From a bacterium (GTDB lineage: Bacteria; Vulcanimicrobiota; Xenobia; Xenobiales; Xenobiaceae): 7,837 nucleotides of DNA. Below are positions 1-6,217 of the stretch, piece by piece (within the stretch, counting starts at the first letter, position 1; every line of letters starts with the position of its first letter). A program made the position numbers and the translations under genes. A model generated the notes under the pieces. It was given only the letters and a program-made list of their open reading frames with translations, was not told where the DNA came from and made no database searches. The DNA lies in contig JAFSXO010000392.1 in NCBI GenBank assembly GCA_017444045.1, positions 1 through 7,837 of the forward strand. Reading direction: 5' to 3'.

Positions 1-50
1 AGCCATACCTAACCTCCATTAAATACTACTAACTAAATTAAACTATGATT

Positions 51-79
51 ATTTGCGATAATATAATCTATTTGCGATA
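51..79. repeat. Short direct repeat at the glyA 3' end
   Basis: The 10-mer atttgcgata occurs at 51-60 and again at 70-79, a 19-base offset. The second copy covers the last codons of glyA (Tyr-Arg-Lys-stop, minus strand) and the first lies just past its stop. It looks like a small local duplication of the gene's tail. The rest of 1-67 is AT-rich and no gene or convincing terminator is visible there. Confidence 0.5.
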
Positions 80-1333
80 GCTGTCCTCTAGACGCTTAGC
101 GTACAGGGGAAAACGAGCGCACAGCTCCTGTACCTCGCCCTTGACCTTATTCGCCAAAGCCTCATCCTGAGGAGCCTTCAGAACTGAAACGATCCAAGAC
201 CCTATCAGCTTCATTTCAGCCTCGCCCATACCGCGGGTGCTAAGCGCCGGTGTACCCATGCGGATACCGCTGGCCACCGCCGGTGGATTCTTGTCGAAAG
301 GAATGGCGTTCTTGTTGACGGTGATGCCGGCATTGTGCAGAGCATTCTCAGCGTCCTTGCCAGTAAGACCCAACGGAGTGACATCGACGAGGATAAGGTG
401 GGTGTCGGTTCCGCCACTGATCAGACGGGCACCGCCATCGGCCAAAGTCTTGGCCAAGGTGCGCGCATTGGCCACGATACGGCGCTGATACTCCTTGAAG
501 GAATCCTGCAGAGCTTCCTGCAAGGCCACGGCTTTAGCGGCAATAACGTGCTCCAGCGGGCCGCCCTGATAGCCGGGGAAGATGGTCTTGTCCACTGACT
601 TGGCCAGCTCTTCGCCGCAGAGGATCATACCGCCGCGCGGGCCGCGCAGGGTTTTGTGCGTGGTAGTCGTCACGATATCGGCATAAGGTACGGGATTCTG
701 GTGCAGGCCAGCGGCTACCAGACCGGCAAAGTGAGCCATATCGACCATCAGCTTGGCGCCCACTTCATCGGCGATTTCCCTGAACGGGGCGAAGTCAAAT
801 TCGCGGGGATAAGCGCTGGAGCCAGCCAAAATCAGAGCCGGCTTATGCTCCTTGGCTAAATCGCGGACGATGTCGAAATCAACGCGCTCGGTTTCGGGAT
901 TTAAGCCATACTGCACCACATTAAAATGCGAGCCAGAGAAATTGACCTTGTGCCCGTGAGTAAGGTGCCCGCCATGCGCTAAAGACATGCCCAAAATGGT
1001 GTCGCCGTGTTTCAGCACCGAATAGTAAGCGGCCAAATTGGCAGAGGAGCCGGAATGAGGCTGCACATTGGCATGGGCGGCCCCAAAAAGCTTGCAGGCG
1101 CGCTCGCGCGCCAGCTTCTCGATAACGTCGACGAACTCGCATCCGCCGTAATAGCGCCGTCCCGGATAGCCCTCGGCGTACTTATTGGTAAGAACGCTGC
1201 CCTGAGCCTCCAGAACAGCTTCGCTGACGAAGTTTTCCGACGCGATCATTTCCAGGGTGTGCTCCTGGCGCTCGGTTTCGTGCAGAATCGCCTCAGCGAC
1301 CTCGGGATCGGTTGCCCATACATGCTCCAGCAT
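68..1333 (-). CDS. glyA: Serine hydroxymethyltransferase
   Basis: This is a cytosolic PLP enzyme that converts serine plus tetrahydrofolate to glycine plus 5,10-methylene-tetrahydrofolate, the main one-carbon source for purine, thymidylate and methionine synthesis. The 421-aa product has the normal full length (E. coli about 417). Visible family motifs are IASENFVS (30-37), KYAEGYPGRRYYGG (51-64), the SGSSAN cofactor loop (94-99), HGGHLTHG (120-127), VDMAHFAGLVAAG (197-209) and the lysine motif TTTTHKTLRGPRGG, with PLP-binding Lys at about 227. The C-terminal GIRMGTPALSTRGM stretch is also typical. The ATG at 1333-1331 is preceded, on the minus strand, by GAGG (complement of 1341-1344) seven bases upstream. 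By memory the sequence is closer to Desulfovibrio-type GlyA than to enterobacterial GlyA. It is divergent from the next gene and has no operon partner in the window. No obvious defect is seen. Confidence 0.98.
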   Translation of the reverse strand: MLEHVWATDPEVAEAILHETERQEHTLEMIASENFVSEAVLEAQGSVLTNKYAEGYPGRRYYGGCEFVDVIEKLARERACKLFGAAHANVQPHSGSSANLAAYYSVLKHGDTILGMSLAHGGHLTHGHKVNFSGSHFNVVQYGLNPETERVDFDIVRDLAKEHKPALILAGSSAYPREFDFAPFREIADEVGAKLMVDMAHFAGLVAAGLHQNPVPYADIVTTTTHKTLRGPRGGMILCGEELAKSVDKTIFPGYQGGPLEHVIAAKAVALQEALQDSFKEYQRRIVANARTLAKTLADGGARLISGGTDTHLILVDVTPLGLTGKDAENALHNAGITVNKNAIPFDKNPPAVASGIRMGTPALSTRGMGEAEMKLIGSWIVSVLKAPQDEALANKVKGEVQELCARFPLYAKRLEDSYRK

Positions 1334-1431
1334 ACAGTATCCTCGTACTTATTCCCACATAGTTTCAGAAAAGCCTGAAGGCAGGCAATTTCGCGCTATT
1401 TCGGCAAACACCTACTATAATTATTTAAGCT

Positions 1432-1465
1432 TAGGCGAGCAGCGGCTTTTTGGTATAATCGCCTA
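1432..1465 (+). promoter_or_regulatory. Extended -10 promoter flanked by an inverted repeat
   Basis: TGGTATAAT at 1451-1459 is a perfect extended -10 element (TGn plus TATAAT). The candidate -35 at 17-bp spacing (ttaggc, 1431-1436) is poor, as is common for extended -10 promoters. A 7-bp inverted repeat, TAGGCGA (1432-1438) and TCGCCTA (1459-1465), brackets the -10 element, so a repressor or dimeric regulator could bind here. Transcription would begin near 1466 and run through the two hairpins toward the gene at 1671. This is inferred from sequence pattern only. Confidence 0.45.
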
Positions 1466-1490
1466 TATCAGAACTAGCCAATTAGCGTTT

Positions 1491-1506
1491 CGCGAACATA
1501 TTCGCG
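1491..1506. repeat. Small perfect hairpin CGCGAA-cata-TTCGCG
   Basis: Six complementary bases (1491-1496 and 1501-1506) flank a 4-base loop. It lies four bases before the large hairpin at 1511-1569, so the two form a tandem structured block in a region with no gene. It could be part of the same repetitive element or of a leader RNA. Confidence 0.5.
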
Positions 1507-1510
1507 CTGC

Positions 1511-1569
1511 ACCAGCTTCCGCTCCGGCACTGCTTCGCTTTGCTCAGAGGTGCCTGGCGCGGAACTGGT
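1511..1569. repeat. Long imperfect palindrome, about 59 nt
   Basis: The arms 1511-1530 and 1550-1569 pair almost completely: 5 bp, a bulged C at 1516, 6 bp (TTCCGC/GCGGAA), a 1x1 mismatch (1523/1558), 2 bp, a bulged T at 1555, then GGCAC/GTGCC. That gives 18 pairs around a 19-base loop. It is GC-rich inside otherwise AT-rich intergenic DNA and has no following T tract, so it is not a standard terminator. It may be a REP- or MITE-like palindrome or a structured RNA transcribed from the promoter near 1454. Its function is unknown. Confidence 0.6.
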
Positions 1570-1576
1570 TACGTGC

Positions 1577-1604
1577 TTGAATTCACTAACAGCATCGTTA
1601 TAAT
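1577..1604 (+). promoter_or_regulatory. Sigma70-like promoter for the 1671 gene
   Basis: TTGAAT at 1577-1582 (4 of 6 to TTGACA) is followed, after a 16-bp spacer, by a perfect TATAAT at 1599-1604. The predicted start of transcription, near 1611, leaves a roughly 60-base leader ending in the ribosome site AAGGAG (1655-1660), 10 bases before the ATG at 1671. Confidence 0.5.
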
Positions 1605-1670
1605 CGTAAACAGACTCGTAAGTTACCGACATCAGACTGCATGCTGTTTTCATAAAGGAGCATCATATTC

Positions 1671-2765
1671 ATGAATTACGTTCAAGCATTTATTACAAAT
1701 ATATCATTTCCGCAAACATTAAATGAATTATGCGAAAGCTATTACAGATTTGACATGGAGACCATATTGGGCATAGCGCCTACACCAGACGAAGAATTTT
1801 GCAAAGCGGGCGGTTGGACTGCTCCACGATGGGCAAAGACCGATGACATCGTATTCTTTTACCACGCAAAAAGGGCTAATAGATACATGACTCCTCTTAT
1901 TACTGAACTGCATAACAGTAAAGATGACTTCGAAGAAGATGTATACTGGGCTTTACTAAACAGCTTTTATCGTGCGAAATCGCTCTGGCACATGTATGGC
2001 GGAAAGATATTTGCTGTTGGCCGCGTTGCAGATAAGCTAGCTGTGATAAAAGATAATAACTTCACACGGCACTGGGCTTCTAGTATTTATGCACCCATCG
2101 ACTCCATTTTTTTGTTAGAAAAGCCCATTGATATATCTGATTTTAAGGATGTTATCAGAATTACCCGTGATGGAACAATTACGCCTGTGTTTGGCAATAG
2201 TTTTGATTATTTAAAATCATCGATTATCGCCAACAACAAAGACGTCCGTGAATTTTTTATTAATGCTTCAGCCCAACCGATTCCTTTTAAAGATATAACC
2301 AAAGACAATTGGTTAAGCGTGGTTAATCCATATCGCAGAAGATTTCTTTTAGAGGCTCAGTTCAGAGCATATTATGTAGATTACCTATTACCGTTTCTGG
2401 GCGACAGAAAGACATTTTATTCGGAATGTCCATGCAAGAAAACAGAATGCCCTATTACATATGTTGACAATGTAATTCAGTACCAGGCTGGCTATTTACC
2501 CGTTGAAGTAAAGCTAAATGTTGAGATAGAAAAAGACCTGATATCGCAGCTTAAACAATACATGCATGTCAATACAGTTGGTTTAACTAAAGATAAAACC
2601 GTAAGCGGGGACAGTATGTTTCCATATGTAATGGCAATTGACACTGAAAACATTTATCTGTATGACGGGAGCAAATTGGAAATGATATGGTCACTAGATA
2701 ACCTTAACGATTTAGAAGACGTATATAGACTCAAACAAAGCTTATCAGAACGTTTAGCTATTTAA
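1671..2765 (+). CDS. Putative PD-(D/E)XK nuclease with possible EVE/PUA-like N-terminal domain
   Basis: I do not recognise a named family for this 364-aa protein. Its C-terminal half shows the layout of a PD-(D/E)XK nuclease core: a helix with Glu228 (LLEAQFRAYY), a strand with Asp266 (ITYVDNVIQ), the Glu279-Val-Lys281 signature (LPVEVKLN), and a following helix with Gln293-x3-Tyr297 (QLKQY), like the Q-x3-Y motif of RecB/Cas4-type nucleases. A Cys cluster, C253-x-C255-x4-C260, sits just before the catalytic strand and could bind metal. The N-terminal part (about 50-160) has the segments DDIVFFYHAKRAN and KIFAVGRVAD, which recall EVE/PUA-like folds that read modified bases. That match is much weaker. 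No signal peptide or membrane segment is seen. The start is supported by AAGGAG 10 bases upstream and its own promoter. The gene is clearly more AT-rich than its neighbours (two hand-counted 60-base lines give 28% and 37% GC, against 58% in the next gene), which suggests horizontal acquisition. A solitary restriction or defence nuclease is the best inference. Confidence 0.6.
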   Translation: MNYVQAFITNISFPQTLNELCESYYRFDMETILGIAPTPDEEFCKAGGWTAPRWAKTDDIVFFYHAKRANRYMTPLITELHNSKDDFEEDVYWALLNSFYRAKSLWHMYGGKIFAVGRVADKLAVIKDNNFTRHWASSIYAPIDSIFLLEKPIDISDFKDVIRITRDGTITPVFGNSFDYLKSSIIANNKDVREFFINASAQPIPFKDITKDNWLSVVNPYRRRFLLEAQFRAYYVDYLLPFLGDRKTFYSECPCKKTECPITYVDNVIQYQAGYLPVEVKLNVEIEKDLISQLKQYMHVNTVGLTKDKTVSGDSMFPYVMAIDTENIYLYDGSKLEMIWSLDNLNDLEDVYRLKQSLSERLAI

Positions 2766-2802
2766 TATATCGATAGTGTAACAGCACTTACAAACACGTA
2801 AT

Positions 2803-2844
2803 TGCGTTTCTGCGTTTCATAGGGGAAACAGCCGTTTTCAAACG
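2803..2844. promoter_or_regulatory. CGTTT-repeat region upstream of the phosphohexomutase
   Basis: The 122-base gap between the nuclease and phosphohexomutase genes contains a tandem TGCGTTTC x2 (2803-2818), a small GTTTC/GAAAC hairpin (2814-2818 with 2825-2829) and a 12-bp palindrome CGTTT-tc-AAACG (2833-2844). Four CGTTT/AAACG half-sites in 42 bases look operator-like. I see no convincing -35/-10 pair, only weak candidates such as TTCAAA (2837) with TTACAT (2860). Confidence 0.3.
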
Positions 2845-2887
2845 AATCTAAGATGTTTGTTACATACAGCATAGGAGTTCATCAGCC

Positions 2888-5350
2888 GTGAAACGCTTTA
2901 TTAATAATCTGGCCATCGCCGCGGCCTTAGCCGCCCCCTTATTTGCCCAGCCAGCTTGGGCCGATTCCGCCGAAGTATCCTCCGACATGACCCCAGCGCA
3001 GATGCGCGCCTATTATCAGGAACAGACCGATAAAAGCCTGCAGAACTGGGAGAAGCAGAACTGGTCAGTGCGCGAAAACCGCCCCTTCGATCTGGCCAAT
3101 CCAGCCGCTCAGGAATTTACCATCACCCCCGAAATCGCCAAGCGCATAAACCTGCGCCAGCAGGTCGATGCCTTTGCCGCCGAAGCCAAAGTCTCCACCG
3201 CCGGTGTGCGCGAAAATCAGAACGTCAACTGCCCCTGGGACCACCGCTACCGCATCAATGAATACATGCTGGCTCTGATGGCCGAATCGCTGAGCCTGCT
3301 AGTACCCGAGCTGCACCGCGAGCACATAGACACCCTTCACAAGGTGAACGCCCAGAAGATTCGCCAGGAAATGGGACAAAACAATGCCGCAATCATAGAA
3401 ACCATCTACGGTATGCCCCTCGAGCAGGCCATTGAGATGGCCCGCAGCCAGCCGCTGCGCATAGTGGGCGGCGAGGTGCGCCCCAATACCCCGCAGTTTG
3501 TCAATTTAGCCTCGCGCATTTACGCGGCCCACGGCCAGCACGTATTCCTCACCGAAGACCCGCGCAACCGCGATACCTCCACCATCTTCGTCTGGAGCTT
3601 CCTGACCTATATGCTCGGACTGTCTGGCGGTGACTACTACACCTCCAGCCACGGCGCCCCGCAGAAGCAGAGCGACAAAATCCTGGCTCCCGACGGCTCT
3701 CAGTATCTGCCTCCGCAGTATGCCAAAATCGTCGAAAAGATGTACGCCATCCTCGACAAATGCGAAAAAGAAGGCTACACCATCAAGCTGGCTCCAGCCG
3801 ATTCCCCCCTGCTGCATCACTCGCTCACCTACGAGCGCATGGCCCAGCTTTACGCCAACTATCTGCGCCAGGGTACCGCTTCCCCGCAAACCTTGGCCAA
3901 AATTAACGAAGCAATCGATAAGGGCATGCGCCTAAAACTAGATTTCTTCGGCGGATCTGGCTTTAAGACATTCCAGCCAGTGCTATCCGAGCTGGGCATC
4001 GAGCAGGCCTTCGAGCAGGGCTATATCCGCGCTAAAGAGGATCCCTTCTTCCACAACATTGGCTTCCGCGTGGCCCCTAAAAAAGGCAGCGCCACAGAGC
4101 TGGAAGTTGTCCACGACAGCGTCGATGCCAGTATGCCCATCGTGGTTAAATCTGCCGGTTACGATAAAATATTGGCCAACTCCCCCATGGGACAGATCGT
4201 CTTTAACGTCGACCCCGATGCCGACCGCTTTGTGGCCGGTCAGATCGTGCCCAAAGCCGAGGCAGCTACCCTGGACAAGCTGGGCATCGCCCAAGTTCCC
4301 TTAGACCAGAACCGCGTTTTCGCCCTGTATTCCCCCAACCAGTTCTTCCTGCTGCTGGCCGAAAATGACCGCGCCAGTGCCGTCGAAGAAGGCGTATGGG
4401 ACAAGTATTCCAACTTTGACATACACACCTACGTGTCCGCGCTCTCCTGGGATGAATGGGCCGATGCCAACAAGATCCCAGTCGTGCACACGCCCGTAGG
4501 ATTTAAGGAGATCGCCGCCATCGAACGCCAGGTGGAAAGCGCCGATGCGCAGCGCCGCGCTAAAGGAAGCACAGCTCCCATCGAGGTCAAAGACGAGCGC
4601 GGAACTGTCACCAAAATAGGCTTAAATCCCAAGGTTCACCACGCCGGCGAAGAAAGCGGCGGAAAAATTGGCGGCCCGCGCCATCCCATATCCAACCTTC
4701 TGGGCCAGAAGATCATAGGCATGAGAGAAAAGAGCAGCGGTGAGGCCTGCATTTCCGCGATGGCCCTAAGTGCGCGCCTCTATCTGCAAAGCCTGCAGAG
4801 CGGAAATCCCGCGGACTACTACCTGCACAATCATCTGCAGAAGCTGTTCGCCGACAATAATGTTGCCAACCCCATGGAATTCCGCGGCGATATTATCCAC
4901 TACAACGAGGCCATAGTCGATCCTCAGGAGCTGGCTAAGGCTAAAATAGCCGGCACTAAAGAAAAAGAGAGCTTTAACGATTTCTTCCGCATCCTAGCCC
5001 TGGCCATGAGCGATCCTTCGCTCACCAAATCGGGAAAGGTGCTTACCCTGGACGAGGTCAAAGAGATTCTCTGCGAGGCCATGCCCGAGATCAGCTACAT
5101 CTGGAAGGAGCTGGCCCGCATCGACATCTGGTCTGACGGTCTGCAGCTATGGTTCAATAAAGGCCCGGTGCGCGATATGTGCCTGCGCCCATCTGGCACC
5201 GATGCCAAGTCTAAGGTCTACATGGACGGCCAGGACAAGAACCTCCTGAGGGAGATCTTTGAAAATAATTTCCGCTATTTCCAGGCCAAGCCCGGCAAAG
5301 CTTATTTGGAAAAGGTCAAAGTTTCCCCTAGCCCCGACTCCTCTAAGTAA
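2888..5350 (+). CDS. Exported phosphohexomutase (phosphoglucomutase/phosphomannomutase superfamily)
   Basis: Superfamily members interconvert sugar-1- and sugar-6-phosphates through a phosphoserine and a bisphosphate intermediate. All active-site elements are visible: STAGVRE (103-109, the GTxGxRG-like N-terminal motif), TSSHGAPQ (252-259) with presumed phosphoserine Ser254 before His255, the metal loop DPDADR (442-447), TPVGFK (535-540), the sugar loop GEESGG (587-592) and the phosphate loop RPSGTDAK (767-774). The protein is 820 aa against the usual 450-580. The excess lies in an N-terminal extension (about 26-100), a long spacer between the first two motifs, and an insert at about 545-585. 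Residues 1-25 form a Sec signal peptide (Lys-Arg, hydrophobic core, AWA cleavage site before Asp26), so the enzyme should be periplasmic or outside the cell, which is odd for a family that is normally cytosolic. The start is a GTG with AGGAG (2873-2877) 10 bases upstream. The next gene follows after 90 nt. Substrate cannot be told; an envelope-glycan or phosphosugar role is inference. Confidence 0.88.
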   Translation: MKRFINNLAIAAALAAPLFAQPAWADSAEVSSDMTPAQMRAYYQEQTDKSLQNWEKQNWSVRENRPFDLANPAAQEFTITPEIAKRINLRQQVDAFAAEAKVSTAGVRENQNVNCPWDHRYRINEYMLALMAESLSLLVPELHREHIDTLHKVNAQKIRQEMGQNNAAIIETIYGMPLEQAIEMARSQPLRIVGGEVRPNTPQFVNLASRIYAAHGQHVFLTEDPRNRDTSTIFVWSFLTYMLGLSGGDYYTSSHGAPQKQSDKILAPDGSQYLPPQYAKIVEKMYAILDKCEKEGYTIKLAPADSPLLHHSLTYERMAQLYANYLRQGTASPQTLAKINEAIDKGMRLKLDFFGGSGFKTFQPVLSELGIEQAFEQGYIRAKEDPFFHNIGFRVAPKKGSATELEVVHDSVDASMPIVVKSAGYDKILANSPMGQIVFNVDPDADRFVAGQIVPKAEAATLDKLGIAQVPLDQNRVFALYSPNQFFLLLAENDRASAVEEGVWDKYSNFDIHTYVSALSWDEWADANKIPVVHTPVGFKEIAAIERQVESADAQRRAKGSTAPIEVKDERGTVTKIGLNPKVHHAGEESGGKIGGPRHPISNLLGQKIIGMREKSSGEACISAMALSARLYLQSLQSGNPADYYLHNHLQKLFADNNVANPMEFRGDIIHYNEAIVDPQELAKAKIAGTKEKESFNDFFRILALAMSDPSLTKSGKVLTLDEVKEILCEAMPEISYIWKELARIDIWSDGLQLWFNKGPVRDMCLRPSGTDAKSKVYMDGQDKNLLREIFENNFRYFQAKPGKAYLEKVKVSPSPDSSK

Positions 5351-5354
5351 CCAA

Positions 5355-5380
5355 GCCAACTGCAATGGGAATCTGTTGGC
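5355..5380. other. Small inverted repeat after the phosphohexomutase
   Basis: GCCAAC (5355-5360) and GTTGGC (5375-5380) form a 6-bp stem with a 14-base loop, five bases after the phosphohexomutase stop. There is no T tract, so termination is unlikely to be complete. It could be an attenuator or mRNA-processing hairpin, and read-through into the gene at 5441 remains plausible. Confidence 0.25.
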
Positions 5381-5440
5381 AATTGCTTAACTGAATGACA
5401 TTGGCTCAGTGTATTGCTTGTTTTAAGGAGAAGCAAAACC

Positions 5441-6214
5441 ATGAAAACACCATTTGCTGGAAAAGCTTTAGCTATCTGCCTAGCCGCGGTATGCTTTCTT
5501 AGCCTGCTGTCTCCGGCCAAAGCCGACGTACCCGATCTGCCCCGCATAAGGGTAAATGTAGTTCACAATGGCGATTATCCGTTCACTCAGGCCTTAGAGA
5601 AGAACAATTATAGAGTATTCTATGCCTATGATTTACTGCAGCTTCTCAGCCAGGACCCGAGTATGCCCAGTCATCACTTCAGGAATGACAATCCCAGCCT
5701 CACCGTTAAAAAGCGCTATCCGCAAGCCGACAAACGCGCTAGATTCTTTAACTACTGTAAGCGCATTATTACGGGAGAGGATGAGCCGCGGTTTTCCTTC
5801 AATATAATGGCGAGAGAAACCAAGCCCAGTTACCTAGCCCGGACGGCCAAAGATAGCAACAGGAGCGACATCGACGAGGAATTAATAGAAAAAATCGCTG
5901 CCAGACAGCTAAACTCTGAGCGTCCCTGCCTCTGCCAGGTTGCCACCCGCCAAGCCAAGCGCGAAGTGACCATAGCCCCTCAGAAGCTGAGTCTGGCCGA
6001 TCTGCCCATCCGCGCCGTTAAAACTCCTGCCGCTCTGACAAAACACAACGGCAAAATCTATATCGCCTTTCTCGATTATCAGCTGAACCCTGTCGATATA
6101 ACCGAGGAGAGCGATACAGGCCGCTTTGGCGGGAACGCCATCAACCGCGAGTGCTATTGGGAAAAGCTTTACATATTCAGCCTTGACGATCTGTTCATCA
6201 GCGGCCAGAAATAA
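5441..6214 (+). CDS. Secreted protein of unknown function
   Basis: I do not recognise the family. The 257-aa product starts with a signal peptide: basic n-region (Lys2, Lys8), hydrophobic core at about 9-23 and an AKA cleavage site at 26-28 before Asp29, leaving a mature protein of about 229 aa. There is no lipobox Cys at the cleavage site and no later membrane helix, so a soluble periplasmic or extracellular protein is expected. The mature part has four Cys (106, 163, 165, 238), enough for two disulfides, with C163-x-C165 like a redox or metal motif, though nothing else supports that. It is rich in charged residues, with a basic stretch near 88-110. The ATG at 5441 is preferred over an upstream TTG at 5414, because AAGGAG lies at 5425-5430 and the signal peptide begins cleanly here. 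The stop is 3 bases from the next start, so it is very likely co-translated with the membrane genes that follow and may be their partner. Confidence 0.8.
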   Translation: MKTPFAGKALAICLAAVCFLSLLSPAKADVPDLPRIRVNVVHNGDYPFTQALEKNNYRVFYAYDLLQLLSQDPSMPSHHFRNDNPSLTVKKRYPQADKRARFFNYCKRIITGEDEPRFSFNIMARETKPSYLARTAKDSNRSDIDEELIEKIAARQLNSERPCLCQVATRQAKREVTIAPQKLSLADLPIRAVKTPAALTKHNGKIYIAFLDYQLNPVDITEESDTGRFGGNAINRECYWEKLYIFSLDDLFISGQK

Positions 6215-6217
6215 CTC

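Noticed and set aside
1257..1580. Plus-strand 107-aa reading frame over the glyA start and hairpin region
   Set aside because: It runs opposite the glyA N-terminus and through the promoters and palindromes, with no ribosome site and no protein-like pattern.
1334..1670. Riboswitch (glycine or THF type) upstream of glyA
   Set aside because: The hairpins do not show the conserved cores of those riboswitches that I know. The leader next to the glyA start is short and unstructured by eye.
3506..3889. Antisense 127-aa reading frame within the phosphohexomutase gene
   Set aside because: It lies fully opposite a well-supported gene with catalytic motifs, has no ribosome site or domain, and is a typical shadow of GC-rich coding sequence. 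The same holds for the other antisense and out-of-frame readings in glyA, the phosphohexomutase and the MFS-like gene.
5355..5380. Intrinsic terminator between the phosphohexomutase and the secreted-protein gene
   Set aside because: The stem has only 6 bp with a 14-base loop and no T tract, so it is listed only as a small inverted repeat.
5414..5440. TTG start 27 bases upstream of the secreted-protein gene
   Set aside because: The Shine-Dalgarno AAGGAG (5425-5430) lies inside this extension and fits the ATG at 5441, and the signal peptide starts properly there.
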